Shown in pieces: positions 1-7,670 of a stretch of 64,000 nucleotides of DNA. The translations under genes were made by a program, and so were the position numbers. Origin of the DNA: Streptomyces sp. TSRI0281 (GTDB lineage: Bacteria; Actinomycetota; Actinomycetes; Streptomycetales; Streptomycetaceae). The stretch's first letter is position 1. Each line of letters opens with the position of its first letter. Under the pieces are notes generated by a model, which did no database searches, had not been told where the DNA came from, and saw only the letters and a list, made by a program, of their open reading frames with translations. Location: the NCBI RefSeq assembly GCF_001905125.1, contig NZ_LWLE01000001.1:230771-294770 (forward strand). The letters run 5' to 3'.

Positions 1-34
1 GGGCGCTGTGGTGTCCGGTGCCGCCGGCGGGCGG

Positions 35-640
35 TCAGGCGTTCTGGATGACCTGGGTGACACCGTTGATGATCTGCTGCACGGCGATGGCCGAGAGCAT
101 CATTCCGGCGAGCCTGGTCACCAGCACCACACCGCCGTCCTTGATCACCCGGATGATCAGCAGCGAGTAGCGCATGGTCAGCCAGAGCACCACATGCATG
201 GCGACGATCGCCGACCAGACCGAGATCTGGCCGCCCACCCCGTCGGCGTGCTGCACCGCCAGGATGACCGACACGATCGCTCCGGGCCCCGCCAGCAGCG
301 GCATGCCCAGCGGCACGAGCGCCACATTGACGTCCTTGGTCTGGGTCGGCTCATCGGTCTTGCCGGTCAGCAGGTCCAGCGCGATCAGCAGCAGGAGCAG
401 ACCTCCCGCGATCATCAGCGCGGGCACGGAGACATGCAGATAGTCCAGGATCTGCTGGCCGAGCAGACCGAAGACGGCGATCACCCCGAAGGCGACCGCG
501 ACCGCCTGCAGCGCCATCTTGCGCTGCACCTTGGCGGGGCGGCCCGCGGTGAGGGCCAGGAAGATCGGGGTGATCCCGGGCGGGTCCATAATCACAAAAA
601 GCGTGAGAAACAGGGATCCGAAAACAGCGACGTCGAACAC
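35..640 (-). CDS. MarC family integral membrane protein
   Basis: A 201-residue, very hydrophobic protein with about six membrane segments. It opens with FGSLFLTLFVIMDPPGITP and contains PLLAGPGAIVSVILA, both typical of the MarC/UPF0056 family. The family's transport role is unresolved; the old link to multiple antibiotic resistance in E. coli has not held up. The length is normal for the family. The start is GTG at 640, with AAGG about 7 nt upstream. It is transcribed away from the left edge of the window and is probably monocistronic. Identification is from conserved motifs; no substrate can be proposed. Confidence 0.9.
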   Translation of the reverse strand: MFDVAVFGSLFLTLFVIMDPPGITPIFLALTAGRPAKVQRKMALQAVAVAFGVIAVFGLLGQQILDYLHVSVPALMIAGGLLLLLIALDLLTGKTDEPTQTKDVNVALVPLGMPLLAGPGAIVSVILAVQHADGVGGQISVWSAIVAMHVVLWLTMRYSLLIIRVIKDGGVVLVTRLAGMMLSAIAVQQIINGVTQVIQNA

Positions 641-825
641 AGTGAGCCTTGCGAGGAGAGAACGGGCGGTACGGGGAGGTGCGCGCGGATCGGCCCGGGG
701 CAGCGTCAGCGGCAGGCCGGGGGCGGTCGCACGGAGGCCGTATGACAGCGTCCGGACGCGCGGGGAGTGGTGCGTGAGGTGGTTGCGTGGTGCGGTGAGG
801 GGCTCGCGCGGGTGCGCGCGGTGTC

Positions 826-1692
826 CTACGGGCGGGCGTTTCCGCCGGCGCCCGGCACCGGGAAGGCTCCCGTGGCGCGCCGGGTGATCTCGCCGTAGAT
901 CTCGGGGTCGGTCGTGTACTCGCCGAGCCCCACCGTCTTGCGGGTGCCGTGGTAGTCGCTGGATCCGGTCGTCAGCAGTCCCAGCTCACGGGCGAGCCCG
1001 CGCAGCCGGGCCCTGGTGGGCTCGTCGTGGTCCGTGTGGTCGACCTCGATGCCGTCGAGCCCCGCGGCGGCGAGCCGGGCGATCGCGGACTCGGGCACCA
1101 CGGCACCGCGCTTCACGGCTGCCGGGTGGGCGAACACCGTGACGCCGCCCGCCGCCCGGACCAGCCGGATCGCCTCGAACGGGTCGAGTTCGTGCTTCTC
1201 CGCGAACGCGCGTCCGCCGTCCGCCAGCCACTCGGGGGTGAAGGCGTCGGACACCGTCTCGACGACGCCGAGTTCGACGAGCGCGGTGGCCACGTGCGGC
1301 CGGCCGACCGAACCGTCCCCGGCGATGCGCGCGACCTGCTCCCAGGTGACCGGGACGCCCAGCGCCTGGAGTTTGCGGACCATCTCCTGGGCGCGCGGCA
1401 CCCGGTCGTCCCGTACCAGCTCGCGCTCGCGGGCCAGCTCGGGCTCCTCGGGGTCGAAGAGGTACGCCAGCATGTGCAGGCCCACGCCGTCGAGCTTGCA
1501 GGAGAGTTCGGCGCCGGTGACGAGGGTGAGGCCCTCGGGCAGGGCGTCGATGGCCTGCCGGTATCCGCCGACGGTGTCGTGGTCGGTGAGTGCGACGACA
1601 TCGAGTCCCGCGGCCGCGGCGCCCGCCACCAGTTCGGCGGGGGTGTCCGTACCGTCCGACGCGGCGGAGTGGGTGTGCAGATCGATGCGCAC
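826..1692 (-). CDS. PHP domain metal-dependent phosphoesterase (RNase AM / YciV-like)
   Basis: Encodes about 288 residues with the PHP metal-binding signatures in order: RIDLHTHSAASDG at the N-terminus, ALTDHDTVGGY near residue 45, VFAHPAAVKRG about two thirds along, and TGSSDYHG near the C-terminus. Members of this branch act as 3',5'-bisnucleotide phosphatases or 5'-3' exonucleases on short RNA and DNA. The GTG at 1692 is preferred because GGAG lies 8 nt upstream and the motif begins at once; an upstream in-frame start at 1764 would add an unconserved arginine/proline-rich tail. The family assignment is firm; the exact substrate is inferred. Confidence 0.88.
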   Translation of the reverse strand: MRIDLHTHSAASDGTDTPAELVAGAAAAGLDVVALTDHDTVGGYRQAIDALPEGLTLVTGAELSCKLDGVGLHMLAYLFDPEEPELARERELVRDDRVPRAQEMVRKLQALGVPVTWEQVARIAGDGSVGRPHVATALVELGVVETVSDAFTPEWLADGGRAFAEKHELDPFEAIRLVRAAGGVTVFAHPAAVKRGAVVPESAIARLAAAGLDGIEVDHTDHDEPTRARLRGLARELGLLTTGSSDYHGTRKTVGLGEYTTDPEIYGEITRRATGAFPVPGAGGNARP

Positions 1693-1785
1693 GACGCGTA
1701 CTCCAGGGCTCGCGGGGGATGGGCGGAGGAAAGTGACAGACGGGGCAGGACGGCGGTCGCTCAAGGATAACCGCCGCGAACCCCC

Positions 1786-2463
1786 CTATATCCCGGCGGA
1801 CCCCTGCCGGGGCGGGTCGTCCGGAGTACTGAGCAGCCGCGGGGTGAGCGCGCCGCAGGGGACGAGGTCCGACTCTCCCCCGGCGTCGCGCAGATCGGTC
1901 AGCACCAGTTCGTCATACATCAGCAGCCCCGACTGCTCGGGCCAGACGATCGCCCAGAGCCACAGGCCGCGCGCCTCTCCCGCGAAGACCGCCCGGTCCT
2001 CCGGGGCGCCCTTGACGTGCCAGAGGGGGGTGGGGCGTCCGGCGGCGAGGACCTTGGCGTCGGGCACCCCGTCGACCTGGAAGTAGGGGCCGGGGTCGGG
2101 CCCCTCGATGCCCGCGTACCGGGCGCCGAGTCCGACCCCCAGCTCCTCGGCGACGAGCAGCAGCTCACCCATGCCGCCGAGCGGTCCCGGGCCGGAGCAG
2201 GCGACGACGGTGGCACGGCCGCCGCTGCGGTCGTCGCCCGCGGAAGCCACTCCGGTGAACAGCCAGCCCACCGGGAGCGGCCAGGGCATCCACACCGGTA
2301 CCCGGGCGCGGTGCACGACCACGCCGAGCGCCTCGACGCTGGGCGGGATCACGGGCTGCAACGGATGGACCTGGCCGTGCGCGGAGCACTGCCAGGCGTC
2401 GGCAAAGAGACCGGGCGCCCTGACCCGGCCACCGCACTTCGGGCAACTGGGTTCGCCCCTCAT
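1786..2463 (-). CDS. Conserved Streptomyces protein with N-terminal zinc ribbon (DUF6758-like)
   Basis: About 225 residues. The N-terminus MRGEPSCPKCGGRV is followed by WQCSAHGQVHP, giving a C-x2-C...C-x2-H-x3-H arrangement that looks like a zinc ribbon. The rest is a soluble, tryptophan-rich domain (VWMPWPLPVGWLF, GLWLWAIVW) that I do not recognise from characterised enzymes; it matches a family seen across streptomycetes. The start is ambiguous: ATG at 2463, or an in-frame TTG at 2472 closer to the GGAGG at about 2476-2480. It shares strand with the PHP gene, with about 93 nt between them. No function is proposed. Confidence 0.7.
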   Translation of the reverse strand: MRGEPSCPKCGGRVRAPGLFADAWQCSAHGQVHPLQPVIPPSVEALGVVVHRARVPVWMPWPLPVGWLFTGVASAGDDRSGGRATVVACSGPGPLGGMGELLLVAEELGVGLGARYAGIEGPDPGPYFQVDGVPDAKVLAAGRPTPLWHVKGAPEDRAVFAGEARGLWLWAIVWPEQSGLLMYDELVLTDLRDAGGESDLVPCGALTPRLLSTPDDPPRQGSAGI

Positions 2464-2553
2464 AACCGCCAACGGTCCTCCGCGGCGGTCGCCGCGTCAA
2501 GGACGATCACCCGTCCGCAGCGTGGCTCGCACCGGGGGGAAATAGATGTAGCT

Positions 2554-2582
2554 TGCATTTATTAGAGTGCCTAACTTATTCT
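2554..2582 (+). promoter_or_regulatory. Promoter with embedded MarR-type operator
   Basis: A -35-like TTGCAT (2554-2559) and a -10-like TATTCT (2577-2582) are spaced 17 bp apart. The interrupted palindrome TTAGAGTGCCTAA (2562-2574) fills the spacer, the classic position for repression by steric exclusion. It resembles the motifs at 31736-31747 and 32342-32353 near a MarR gene. The motif is seen in the sequence; repression is inferred. Confidence 0.6.
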
Positions 2583-2621
2583 GTGCATAACGCAACGATC
2601 TAGTGGAGAGCGAGAGAACCC

Positions 2622-3854
2622 ATGCCGGGAGAGGATCCGTTCGACGAAGGGGCGTCAAGCATCCTGCGTCAGCCGAAGGCCGTCTGGGCCACGGCGGGCG
2701 CGTCTGTCGTCGCCTTCATGGGAATCGGCCTGGTGGACCCGATTCTGCCGTCCATCGCCAAGGGGCTTCAGGCGACACCCAGCCAGGTGTCCCTGCTCTT
2801 CACCTCGTACTTCCTGATCACCGCCGTCGCGATGCTCGTCACCGGCTTCGTCTCCAGCCGCATCGGCGGCCGCAAGACGCTCCTGGCCGGTCTCGCGCTC
2901 GTCATCGTCTTCGCCGCCCTGTCCGGCACCTCCTCGTCCGTCGGAGAACTGGTCGGCTTCCGGGCCGGCTGGGGTCTGGGCAACGCGCTCTTCGTCTCCA
3001 CCGCACTCGCCGTGATCGTCGGCGCGGCGGCCGGCGGCAGCGCCGCGGCGATCCTGCTGTACGAATCGGCGCTCGGCCTCGGCATGGCGTGCGGGCCGCT
3101 GCTCGGCGCGCTGCTGGGGGACGCCAGCTGGCGCTACCCCTTCTTCGGTACCGCCGTACTGATGGCGATCGGCTTCCTGTGCATCACCGCGTTCCTCAAG
3201 GAACAGCCCAGGCCCGCGCGGAAGACCTCACTGCTCGACCCGCTCAAGGCGCTCGGCCACGGCGGTCTCGCCTCGGTCGCGACCTCGGCGTTCTTCTACA
3301 ACTACGCGTTCTTCACGATCCTGGCCTTCACCCCGTTCGTGCTGAACATGACCCCGTACAAGTCGGGCGCGGTGTTCTTCGCCTGGGGTCTGCTGCTCGC
3401 GGTCTTCTCGGTGCTCGTCGCCCCGCGGCTGCAAAAGCGCTTCGGCTCGCTGAAGGTGGTCGGTGCCTCGCTGGTGCTGCTCGCCGTCGACCTGCTGATC
3501 CTCGGCTACGGCAACCACACGACGGCCATCGTCTGCACGATCGTCTCCGGCGCCTTCATCGGCATGAACAACACCGTGTACACGGAGCTGGCGCTCGGTG
3601 TGTCGGACGCGCCGCGACCGGTGGCGAGCGCCGGATACAACTTCGTCCGCTGGTTCGCCGCGGCGGCCGCCCCCTTCCTCGCCCCGAAGATCGAGGAGTG
3701 GAGCAGCATCCACATCCCGTTCGTCGTCGCCGCGATCGCCGCGCTGGCGGGCGCCGTCGTCATCCGGGTCCGGCGTACGGCCCTGACCCACGAGGCCGAG
3801 GAACTGGAGCCGAAGCACGCCACCGAGGACGGCGTCACGGTCTTCGCCGACTGA
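2622..3854 (+). CDS. Major facilitator superfamily drug efflux transporter
   Basis: 410 residues with about twelve hydrophobic segments. The N-terminus is cytosolic, followed by WATAGASVVAFMGIGLVDPI and an MFS loop motif around SSRIGGRKTLL (TM2-TM3). This is typical of proton-driven multidrug antiporters of the plasma membrane; the substrate is unknown. ATG 2622 is preceded by GGAGAG at 2605-2610. The upstream promoter holds a MarR-like operator between its -10 and -35 boxes, so expression is probably derepressed by a ligand. No MarR gene is adjacent; the nearest with matching sites is at 31811-32332. It ends 35 bp before a converging gene. Confidence 0.85.
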   Translation: MPGEDPFDEGASSILRQPKAVWATAGASVVAFMGIGLVDPILPSIAKGLQATPSQVSLLFTSYFLITAVAMLVTGFVSSRIGGRKTLLAGLALVIVFAALSGTSSSVGELVGFRAGWGLGNALFVSTALAVIVGAAAGGSAAAILLYESALGLGMACGPLLGALLGDASWRYPFFGTAVLMAIGFLCITAFLKEQPRPARKTSLLDPLKALGHGGLASVATSAFFYNYAFFTILAFTPFVLNMTPYKSGAVFFAWGLLLAVFSVLVAPRLQKRFGSLKVVGASLVLLAVDLLILGYGNHTTAIVCTIVSGAFIGMNNTVYTELALGVSDAPRPVASAGYNFVRWFAAAAAPFLAPKIEEWSSIHIPFVVAAIAALAGAVVIRVRRTALTHEAEELEPKHATEDGVTVFAD

Positions 3855-3888
3855 CCCCGCCCACACCCGTCCGGCCCGGCGGGGGGCT

Positions 3889-4473
3889 TCAGTCCAGCGT
3901 GACGGAGGCGCGCAGCGGATCACGCAGGTCCGTCCCGTGCGACAGCCACCGCTCCTGGAGCTCCTGCGCCCCCCGGACCCGCTTCCAGGCGGCCTCGTTG
4001 TGCGTCATCGGCAGCAGCGGCAGGAAACGCACCGGCTCACGCGGCTCGTCCAGCTCCAGATCCTCGACCAGCCCGCCCGGCTCGGCCACCAGCACCGAGC
4101 TGAACGGCGCCCCCGTCCAGAGCGGCTGCCCGAGGTCCAGCGAGGCGCCCGGGGCCACGATCAGCCCCTCGACCTGCGGAGAGGCGGCCAGCACGGCGAG
4201 CGGGCGCAGCACCTGGTCGGTGTCGGCGAGCCCGGCCCGTACCGACAGGACCAGTTCGGCGCGGGGCCCCTTCACCGGATCGGCGAGCGGCGAGGTGGGG
4301 TCGGCCATCGGCTGCGCGGACATGCCCAGCGTCGCGTAGCGCACCACGTCCCCGTCGATGAAGCGGAGCACCTCGATGCGGTCCGTGCCGAGGAACGTCA
4401 CATCGGCGCGGGCGTCCGGTTCCCCCAGGGCCGTCCGCAGCCGTGCCTCGACCAGAGCAAGAATTTCTCCCAT
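3889..4473 (-). CDS. Suppressor-of-fused (SUFU) domain protein
   Basis: About 194 residues. The fold is suggested by the order of conserved pieces: DVTFLGTDRIEVLRFIDGD, YATLGMSAQPM, RAELVLSV, and PFSSVLVAEPGG followed by FLPLLPMTHNEAAWKR. Bacterial SUFU proteins are widespread but largely uncharacterised, and some act as immunity proteins next to polymorphic toxins. No toxin gene is nearby here, so a housekeeping role is more likely. The start at 4473 is chosen (MGEILALVEARL) rather than the in-frame 4506 because it begins at the conserved helix. It diverges from the corA leader. Confidence 0.75.
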   Translation of the reverse strand: MGEILALVEARLRTALGEPDARADVTFLGTDRIEVLRFIDGDVVRYATLGMSAQPMADPTSPLADPVKGPRAELVLSVRAGLADTDQVLRPLAVLAASPQVEGLIVAPGASLDLGQPLWTGAPFSSVLVAEPGGLVEDLELDEPREPVRFLPLLPMTHNEAAWKRVRGAQELQERWLSHGTDLRDPLRASVTLD

Positions 4474-4637
4474 GTCGCGAGCATAGAACGCGTATCGAAG
4501 GGGCAAAGTAAGGGATTGGGCCCTAGGTGGCTGATAGCCTGGCCGCCGGTCGGGACAGCGCGCAGAAGCGTCGCTCTCTCAGTCCCGACGACACGTCGTC
4601 CCTCACGGGGGACCGACCGGAGGAGGTGGGGACTGCC

Positions 4638-4703
4638 ATGGATCCAAGTCGACCGTGCAGTACCAGCCGCTCTTCCGCACGACGCCTTCCTTCGGTGATC
4701 TGA
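4638..4703 (+). CDS. Upstream ORF / leader peptide of corA
   Basis: ATG at 4638 follows a near-perfect Shine-Dalgarno (AGGAGG, 4621-4626). The frame encodes 21 residues, beginning MDPSRPCSTS and ending RRLPSVI, then TGA at 4701-4703. The early Asp-Pro and the Arg/Pro content recall enterobacterial MgtL, the proline-rich leader peptide of mgtA, where slow or unstable translation at low Mg or low proline alters leader folding. The resemblance is in architecture only; I see no direct homology. The 3' half of the ORF carries one arm of the attenuator-like hairpin (4669-4677), so ribosome position could control folding. Confidence 0.5.
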   Translation: MDPSRPCSTSRSSARRLPSVI

Positions 4704-4759
4704 CCCTTTCCCGGTCCAGGCCCACGGCAGTTCGCACCACGGAAGAGCCTTTCGTTTTT
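4669..4759 (+). terminator. Attenuator-like hairpin with U-tract in the corA leader
   Basis: GCTCTTCCG (4669-4677, inside the leader ORF) is perfectly complementary to CGGAAGAGC (4740-4748), which is followed by CTTTCG and five T residues (4755-4759). The loop is long, about 62 nt, and could hold secondary helices. Such an arm-plus-U-run is consistent with an intrinsic terminator or pause site controlled by the ribosome on the leader ORF. Termination is inferred. Confidence 0.45.
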
Positions 4760-4884
4760 GCCTGTCTGTAGCGAACGCCGTCATCGCGCCTGCGCGGTGC
4801 CGCCCGCTTTGCGGACGTGAGCACACGTCCCCATTCCGGGCTGTTCCACGCCCCGCCGACGGCCCTCCGTGAAGGAGTCAGCCC

Positions 4885-6015
4885 ATGTCGATGATCCGCG
4901 ACCTGCGCGCCGCCGTGCGCCCGTCCCTGCGTCCTTCCCTCCGTAAGAACAGCGCCCCGTTCAGCGGTGGCTACGACGCCACCCGCGACCCGTCCGCCTC
5001 CAGCGCCGTCGTCGACTGCGCGGTCTACCGCGACGGGCGGCGTCTCGAAGCCTCGGCCTGTCCGACCCCGCACGAGGCGATGCTCCGGGTACGGGAGGAC
5101 GGCGGCTTCGCCTGGATCGGCCTGCACGAGCCGACGGAGGAGGAATTCGCCGGTATCGCCCGGGAGTTCGGCCTCCACCCGCTCGCCGTGGAGGACGCCG
5201 TCCACGCGCATCAGCGGCCGAAGCTGGAGCGTTACGACGACACGCTGTTCACCGTCTTCAAGACCATCCACTACGTCGAGCACGCCGAGCTGACCGCGAC
5301 CAGTGAGGTCGTCGAGACCGGTGAGGTGATGTGCTTCACCGGCCGGGACTTCGTCATCACCGTCCGGCACGGCGGTCACGGCTCGCTGCGCGCCCTGCGT
5401 CACCGGCTCCAGGACGACCCGGAGCTGCTCGCCAAGGGCCCCTCGGCCGTACTGCACTCGATCGCCGACCATGTCGTGGACGGCTACATCGCGGTGGCCG
5501 AAGCGGTGCAGGACGACATCGACGAGGTGGAGATCGATGTCTTCTCCACCCCGGCGAAGGGCACCCCGCGCGGCTCGGACGCGGGCCGGATCTACCAGCT
5601 CAAGCGCGAGGTGCTGGAGTTCAAGCGGGCCGTCTCCCCACTGCTGCGGCCGATGCAGTTGCTGAGCGAGCGCCCGATGCGGCTGATCGACCCCGACATC
5701 CAGAAGTACTTCCGGGACGTCGCCGACCACCTCTCCCGGGTGCACGAGGAGGTCATCGGCTTCGACGAGCTGCTGAACTCCATCCTCCAGGCCAACCTGG
5801 CGCAGGCCACCGTCACCCAGAACGAGGACATGCGCAAGATCACGTCCTGGGCGGCCATCATCGCCGTACCGACGATGATCTGCGGCGTCTACGGCATGAA
5901 CTTCGACCACATGCCGGAACTGAAATGGACGTACGGCTATCCGATGGTGCTGGGCTTCATCGGCGCGGTCTGCTTCTCCATCCACCGCATGCTCAAGCGC
6001 AACGGCTGGCTCTGA
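4885..6015 (+). CDS. corA: CorA-family magnesium/cobalt transporter
   Basis: 376 residues. The N-terminal cytosolic domain is followed by a long helical stalk (LKREVLEFKRAVSPLLRPM) and two C-terminal membrane helices. The first helix carries the diagnostic GMN signature in CGVYGMNFDHMPE. CorA channels are homopentamers that admit Mg2+ and are gated by intracellular Mg2+. ATG 4885 has GAAGGAG 7 nt upstream. The region 4535-4884 forms a structured leader that could couple transcription to Mg status. Two other Mg-related genes, MgtE-N/CBS and DUF1003, follow within 5 kb. The family identity is secure. Confidence 0.95.
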   Translation: MSMIRDLRAAVRPSLRPSLRKNSAPFSGGYDATRDPSASSAVVDCAVYRDGRRLEASACPTPHEAMLRVREDGGFAWIGLHEPTEEEFAGIAREFGLHPLAVEDAVHAHQRPKLERYDDTLFTVFKTIHYVEHAELTATSEVVETGEVMCFTGRDFVITVRHGGHGSLRALRHRLQDDPELLAKGPSAVLHSIADHVVDGYIAVAEAVQDDIDEVEIDVFSTPAKGTPRGSDAGRIYQLKREVLEFKRAVSPLLRPMQLLSERPMRLIDPDIQKYFRDVADHLSRVHEEVIGFDELLNSILQANLAQATVTQNEDMRKITSWAAIIAVPTMICGVYGMNFDHMPELKWTYGYPMVLGFIGAVCFSIHRMLKRNGWL

Positions 6016-6046
6016 GCGGGGCGGCCCGGTCCCATAGAGTGCGGCC

Positions 6047-6571
6047 ATGACTGCTGCCGCTGACGCGCTGATGGACCGGGCCCTCGTCGAGGAAGCCACC
6101 AAGAAGTCCGGTCTGATCTGGGTGCGGGGCACGGGGCCCGCCCGCGCGCTGTGGCACGTCTGGCACGAGGACGCGGCCCATCTCGTCGGCGACGGCCCCG
6201 GCGAACAGCCGTTCCCGGCCGGAATCACCGACGGGGCCGGTGCCGAGGTGACCGTCCGCAGCAAGGACAAGGGTGGCCGCCTCGTCGTCTGGAGCGCCGC
6301 GGTCTCCGTACTGGCACCGCGCTCCGAGGAGTGGGAGGCCGCGGTCGCCGAACTCAAGGGCAAGCGGCTGAACGCACCGGACGCCGAACAGATGGCCGAG
6401 CGCTGGGCGCGGGAGTGCGTGGTCGTCCGGCTGACGCCCGGCGGGACCCGCACCGGACTGCCGGACACCTCACTGGCGGCCCCGCCGCTGCCGACCCCGG
6501 CGACCACGCGCCGGCCGGTGCCCGCCGCGCTCCCCCGGCTGCTGCTGAAGCGCCGTCGCCGCACGGGCTGA
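6047..6571 (+). CDS. Conserved hypothetical protein, probable split-barrel fold
   Basis: 174 residues. The N-terminus reads ALMDRALVEEATKKSGLIWV, then GPARALWHVWHEDAAHLVGDG, and VTVRSKDKGGRLVVWSAAV, a pattern of beta strands reminiscent of pyridoxamine-phosphate-oxidase-like split barrels; I cannot assign a cofactor. The C-terminus is a Pro/Arg-rich tail ending KRRRRTG, possibly membrane- or nucleic-acid-proximal. A -10-like TAGAGT (6035-6040) lies 6 nt before ATG 6047, so the transcript is probably leaderless. It is 31 bp downstream of corA on the same strand but has its own promoter. Function unknown. Confidence 0.7.
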   Translation: MTAAADALMDRALVEEATKKSGLIWVRGTGPARALWHVWHEDAAHLVGDGPGEQPFPAGITDGAGAEVTVRSKDKGGRLVVWSAAVSVLAPRSEEWEAAVAELKGKRLNAPDAEQMAERWARECVVVRLTPGGTRTGLPDTSLAAPPLPTPATTRRPVPAALPRLLLKRRRRTG

Positions 6572-6681
6572 CCCGGCGCCTCGGCTCCGTGGCACCGGCG
6601 CGGGCCCCGGGCCGCCCGCCCCGGCCCGAGGACGCCGATCCGCGGGCCGAGGGCACGAAGGCCCTCCAGGACGCGAGGGCC

Positions 6682-7443
6682 TCAGCCCGAGGACTTCGGG
6701 AGCTGGCCCCCGTAGTCGACGGTGTCGGCCTCGTCCGGCGCCTCCAGTGCGAAGGACTTGCCCCAGTCGGCGAGGGTGACGCTGCCCCCGCCGCCGCCGC
6801 GTGCCACCCGCACGGGATACGGCTTGCCCTCAAGGGAGACGTCGAGCGCGCCGCCCTCGCCCTTTCCGCCCCGGATCTGGATGGTGCGGACTCCGGAGAT
6901 CTTGTCGCGGTCGCCCTTGCTGACCTCGCCGTGCAGCGAGAGCAGGCCGTCCAGCAGGATCTCCTTGTCCGTGAAGCCGCGCAGCTGCTTGTACGTGGGG
7001 TCGCCCTCGGGGACCTTCACATACTTGCCGTTGAGCTTGTCGGCCGCCGCCTGGTCGGCCTGCCGGCCCTTGTCGCTCTCCTCGTGGTTCCAGAAGGAGG
7101 AGTCGGCCTTGAGGAAGAGTTCGTCGCCGATCCGCAGCAGGACGAACGTGCTCTGCTTCGAGGTGACGGACCCGGTGCCGCCCTCCGCGTTGAGCCGCAT
7201 GTTCAGGGTGTACGTGCCGCCCTTGCTGACGAGCTTGCCCGCGAGACGCACCGCGTCCGCCGCGTCCGCCGCGTCTCTCGTCCTCTTGTCGATCTCCGCG
7301 GCCGAGAGTCTGCCGACGCCGTTCGTCCCCTTGTCCAGGTCCTCGCCCGCACAGGCCGTGAGGGCTGCGGTGAGCCCTGCACAGAGCACTACGGCGAGAG
7401 CGGCCCGGCGGTGGTTCCGGACGGCCGGGGCAAAAGAGGTCAC
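6682..7443 (-). CDS. Secreted lipoprotein, LppX/LprG-like
   Basis: About 253 residues. The signal sequence (NHRRAALAVVLCAGLTAALT) ends in a lipobox with cysteine at LTACAG, so the mature protein is probably lipid-anchored outside the membrane. The body has an alternating beta pattern (GGTYTLNMRLNAEGG, STFVLLRIGDELFLKA) like the LppX_LprAFG superfamily, whose members carry lipids in mycobacteria. Start GTG at 7443 is preferred over TTG at 7461 because GAGAGG lies upstream at a plausible distance. Convergent with the preceding gene. The function here is unproven. Confidence 0.75.
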   Translation of the reverse strand: MTSFAPAVRNHRRAALAVVLCAGLTAALTACAGEDLDKGTNGVGRLSAAEIDKRTRDAADAADAVRLAGKLVSKGGTYTLNMRLNAEGGTGSVTSKQSTFVLLRIGDELFLKADSSFWNHEESDKGRQADQAAADKLNGKYVKVPEGDPTYKQLRGFTDKEILLDGLLSLHGEVSKGDRDKISGVRTIQIRGGKGEGGALDVSLEGKPYPVRVARGGGGGSVTLADWGKSFALEAPDEADTVDYGGQLPKSSG

Positions 7444-7670
7444 GGGCGCACTGCCTCTCAACTGCGTGTACGGGGTGGCAGACGGCAGCGTACCGGTCCG
7501 TCCGCGCCCGCCCGCAGCGAGGCGTACCGAGACGTCCGCCGGGGCGGAGTGGCGTGGTACGGGCTAGCCTGATCCCGGCATAACGGCGAAATCGACTGAT
7601 CGATATGGCGTGGTGCGGTCCGTGCGGCACACACCGCGGACGGCACCGTCGGGCGAAGGAGGCGCATCGG

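Larger units (their letters stand above)
4535..4884 (+). promoter_or_regulatory. Long structured corA leader (candidate Mg-responsive attenuator)
   Basis: About 340 nt separate a possible -10 (TAGCCT, 4535-4540) from corA. The segment holds an 8-bp hairpin (GTCGGGAC 4549-4556 with GTCCCGAC 4582-4589) and the short palindrome GACGACACGTCGTC (4587-4600). A 21-codon ORF follows at 4638-4703. Two long-range pairings flank that ORF: GACCGG 4615-4620 with CCGGTC 4711-4716, and ACTGCC 4632-4637 with GGCAGT 4726-4731. A third helix starts inside the ORF and ends in a U-tract. I considered an M-box (ykoK) riboswitch, but its hallmark sequences are absent. Confidence 0.55.

Noticed and set aside
3889..4473. 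SUFU protein as an immunity factor
   Set aside because: No polymorphic toxin, Rhs repeat or secretion gene lies nearby.
4507..4884. M-box (ykoK) or other known Mg riboswitch upstream of corA
   Set aside because: The M-box consensus elements were not found. A leader ORF with alternative pairings explains the region better; a covariance-model search would be decisive.
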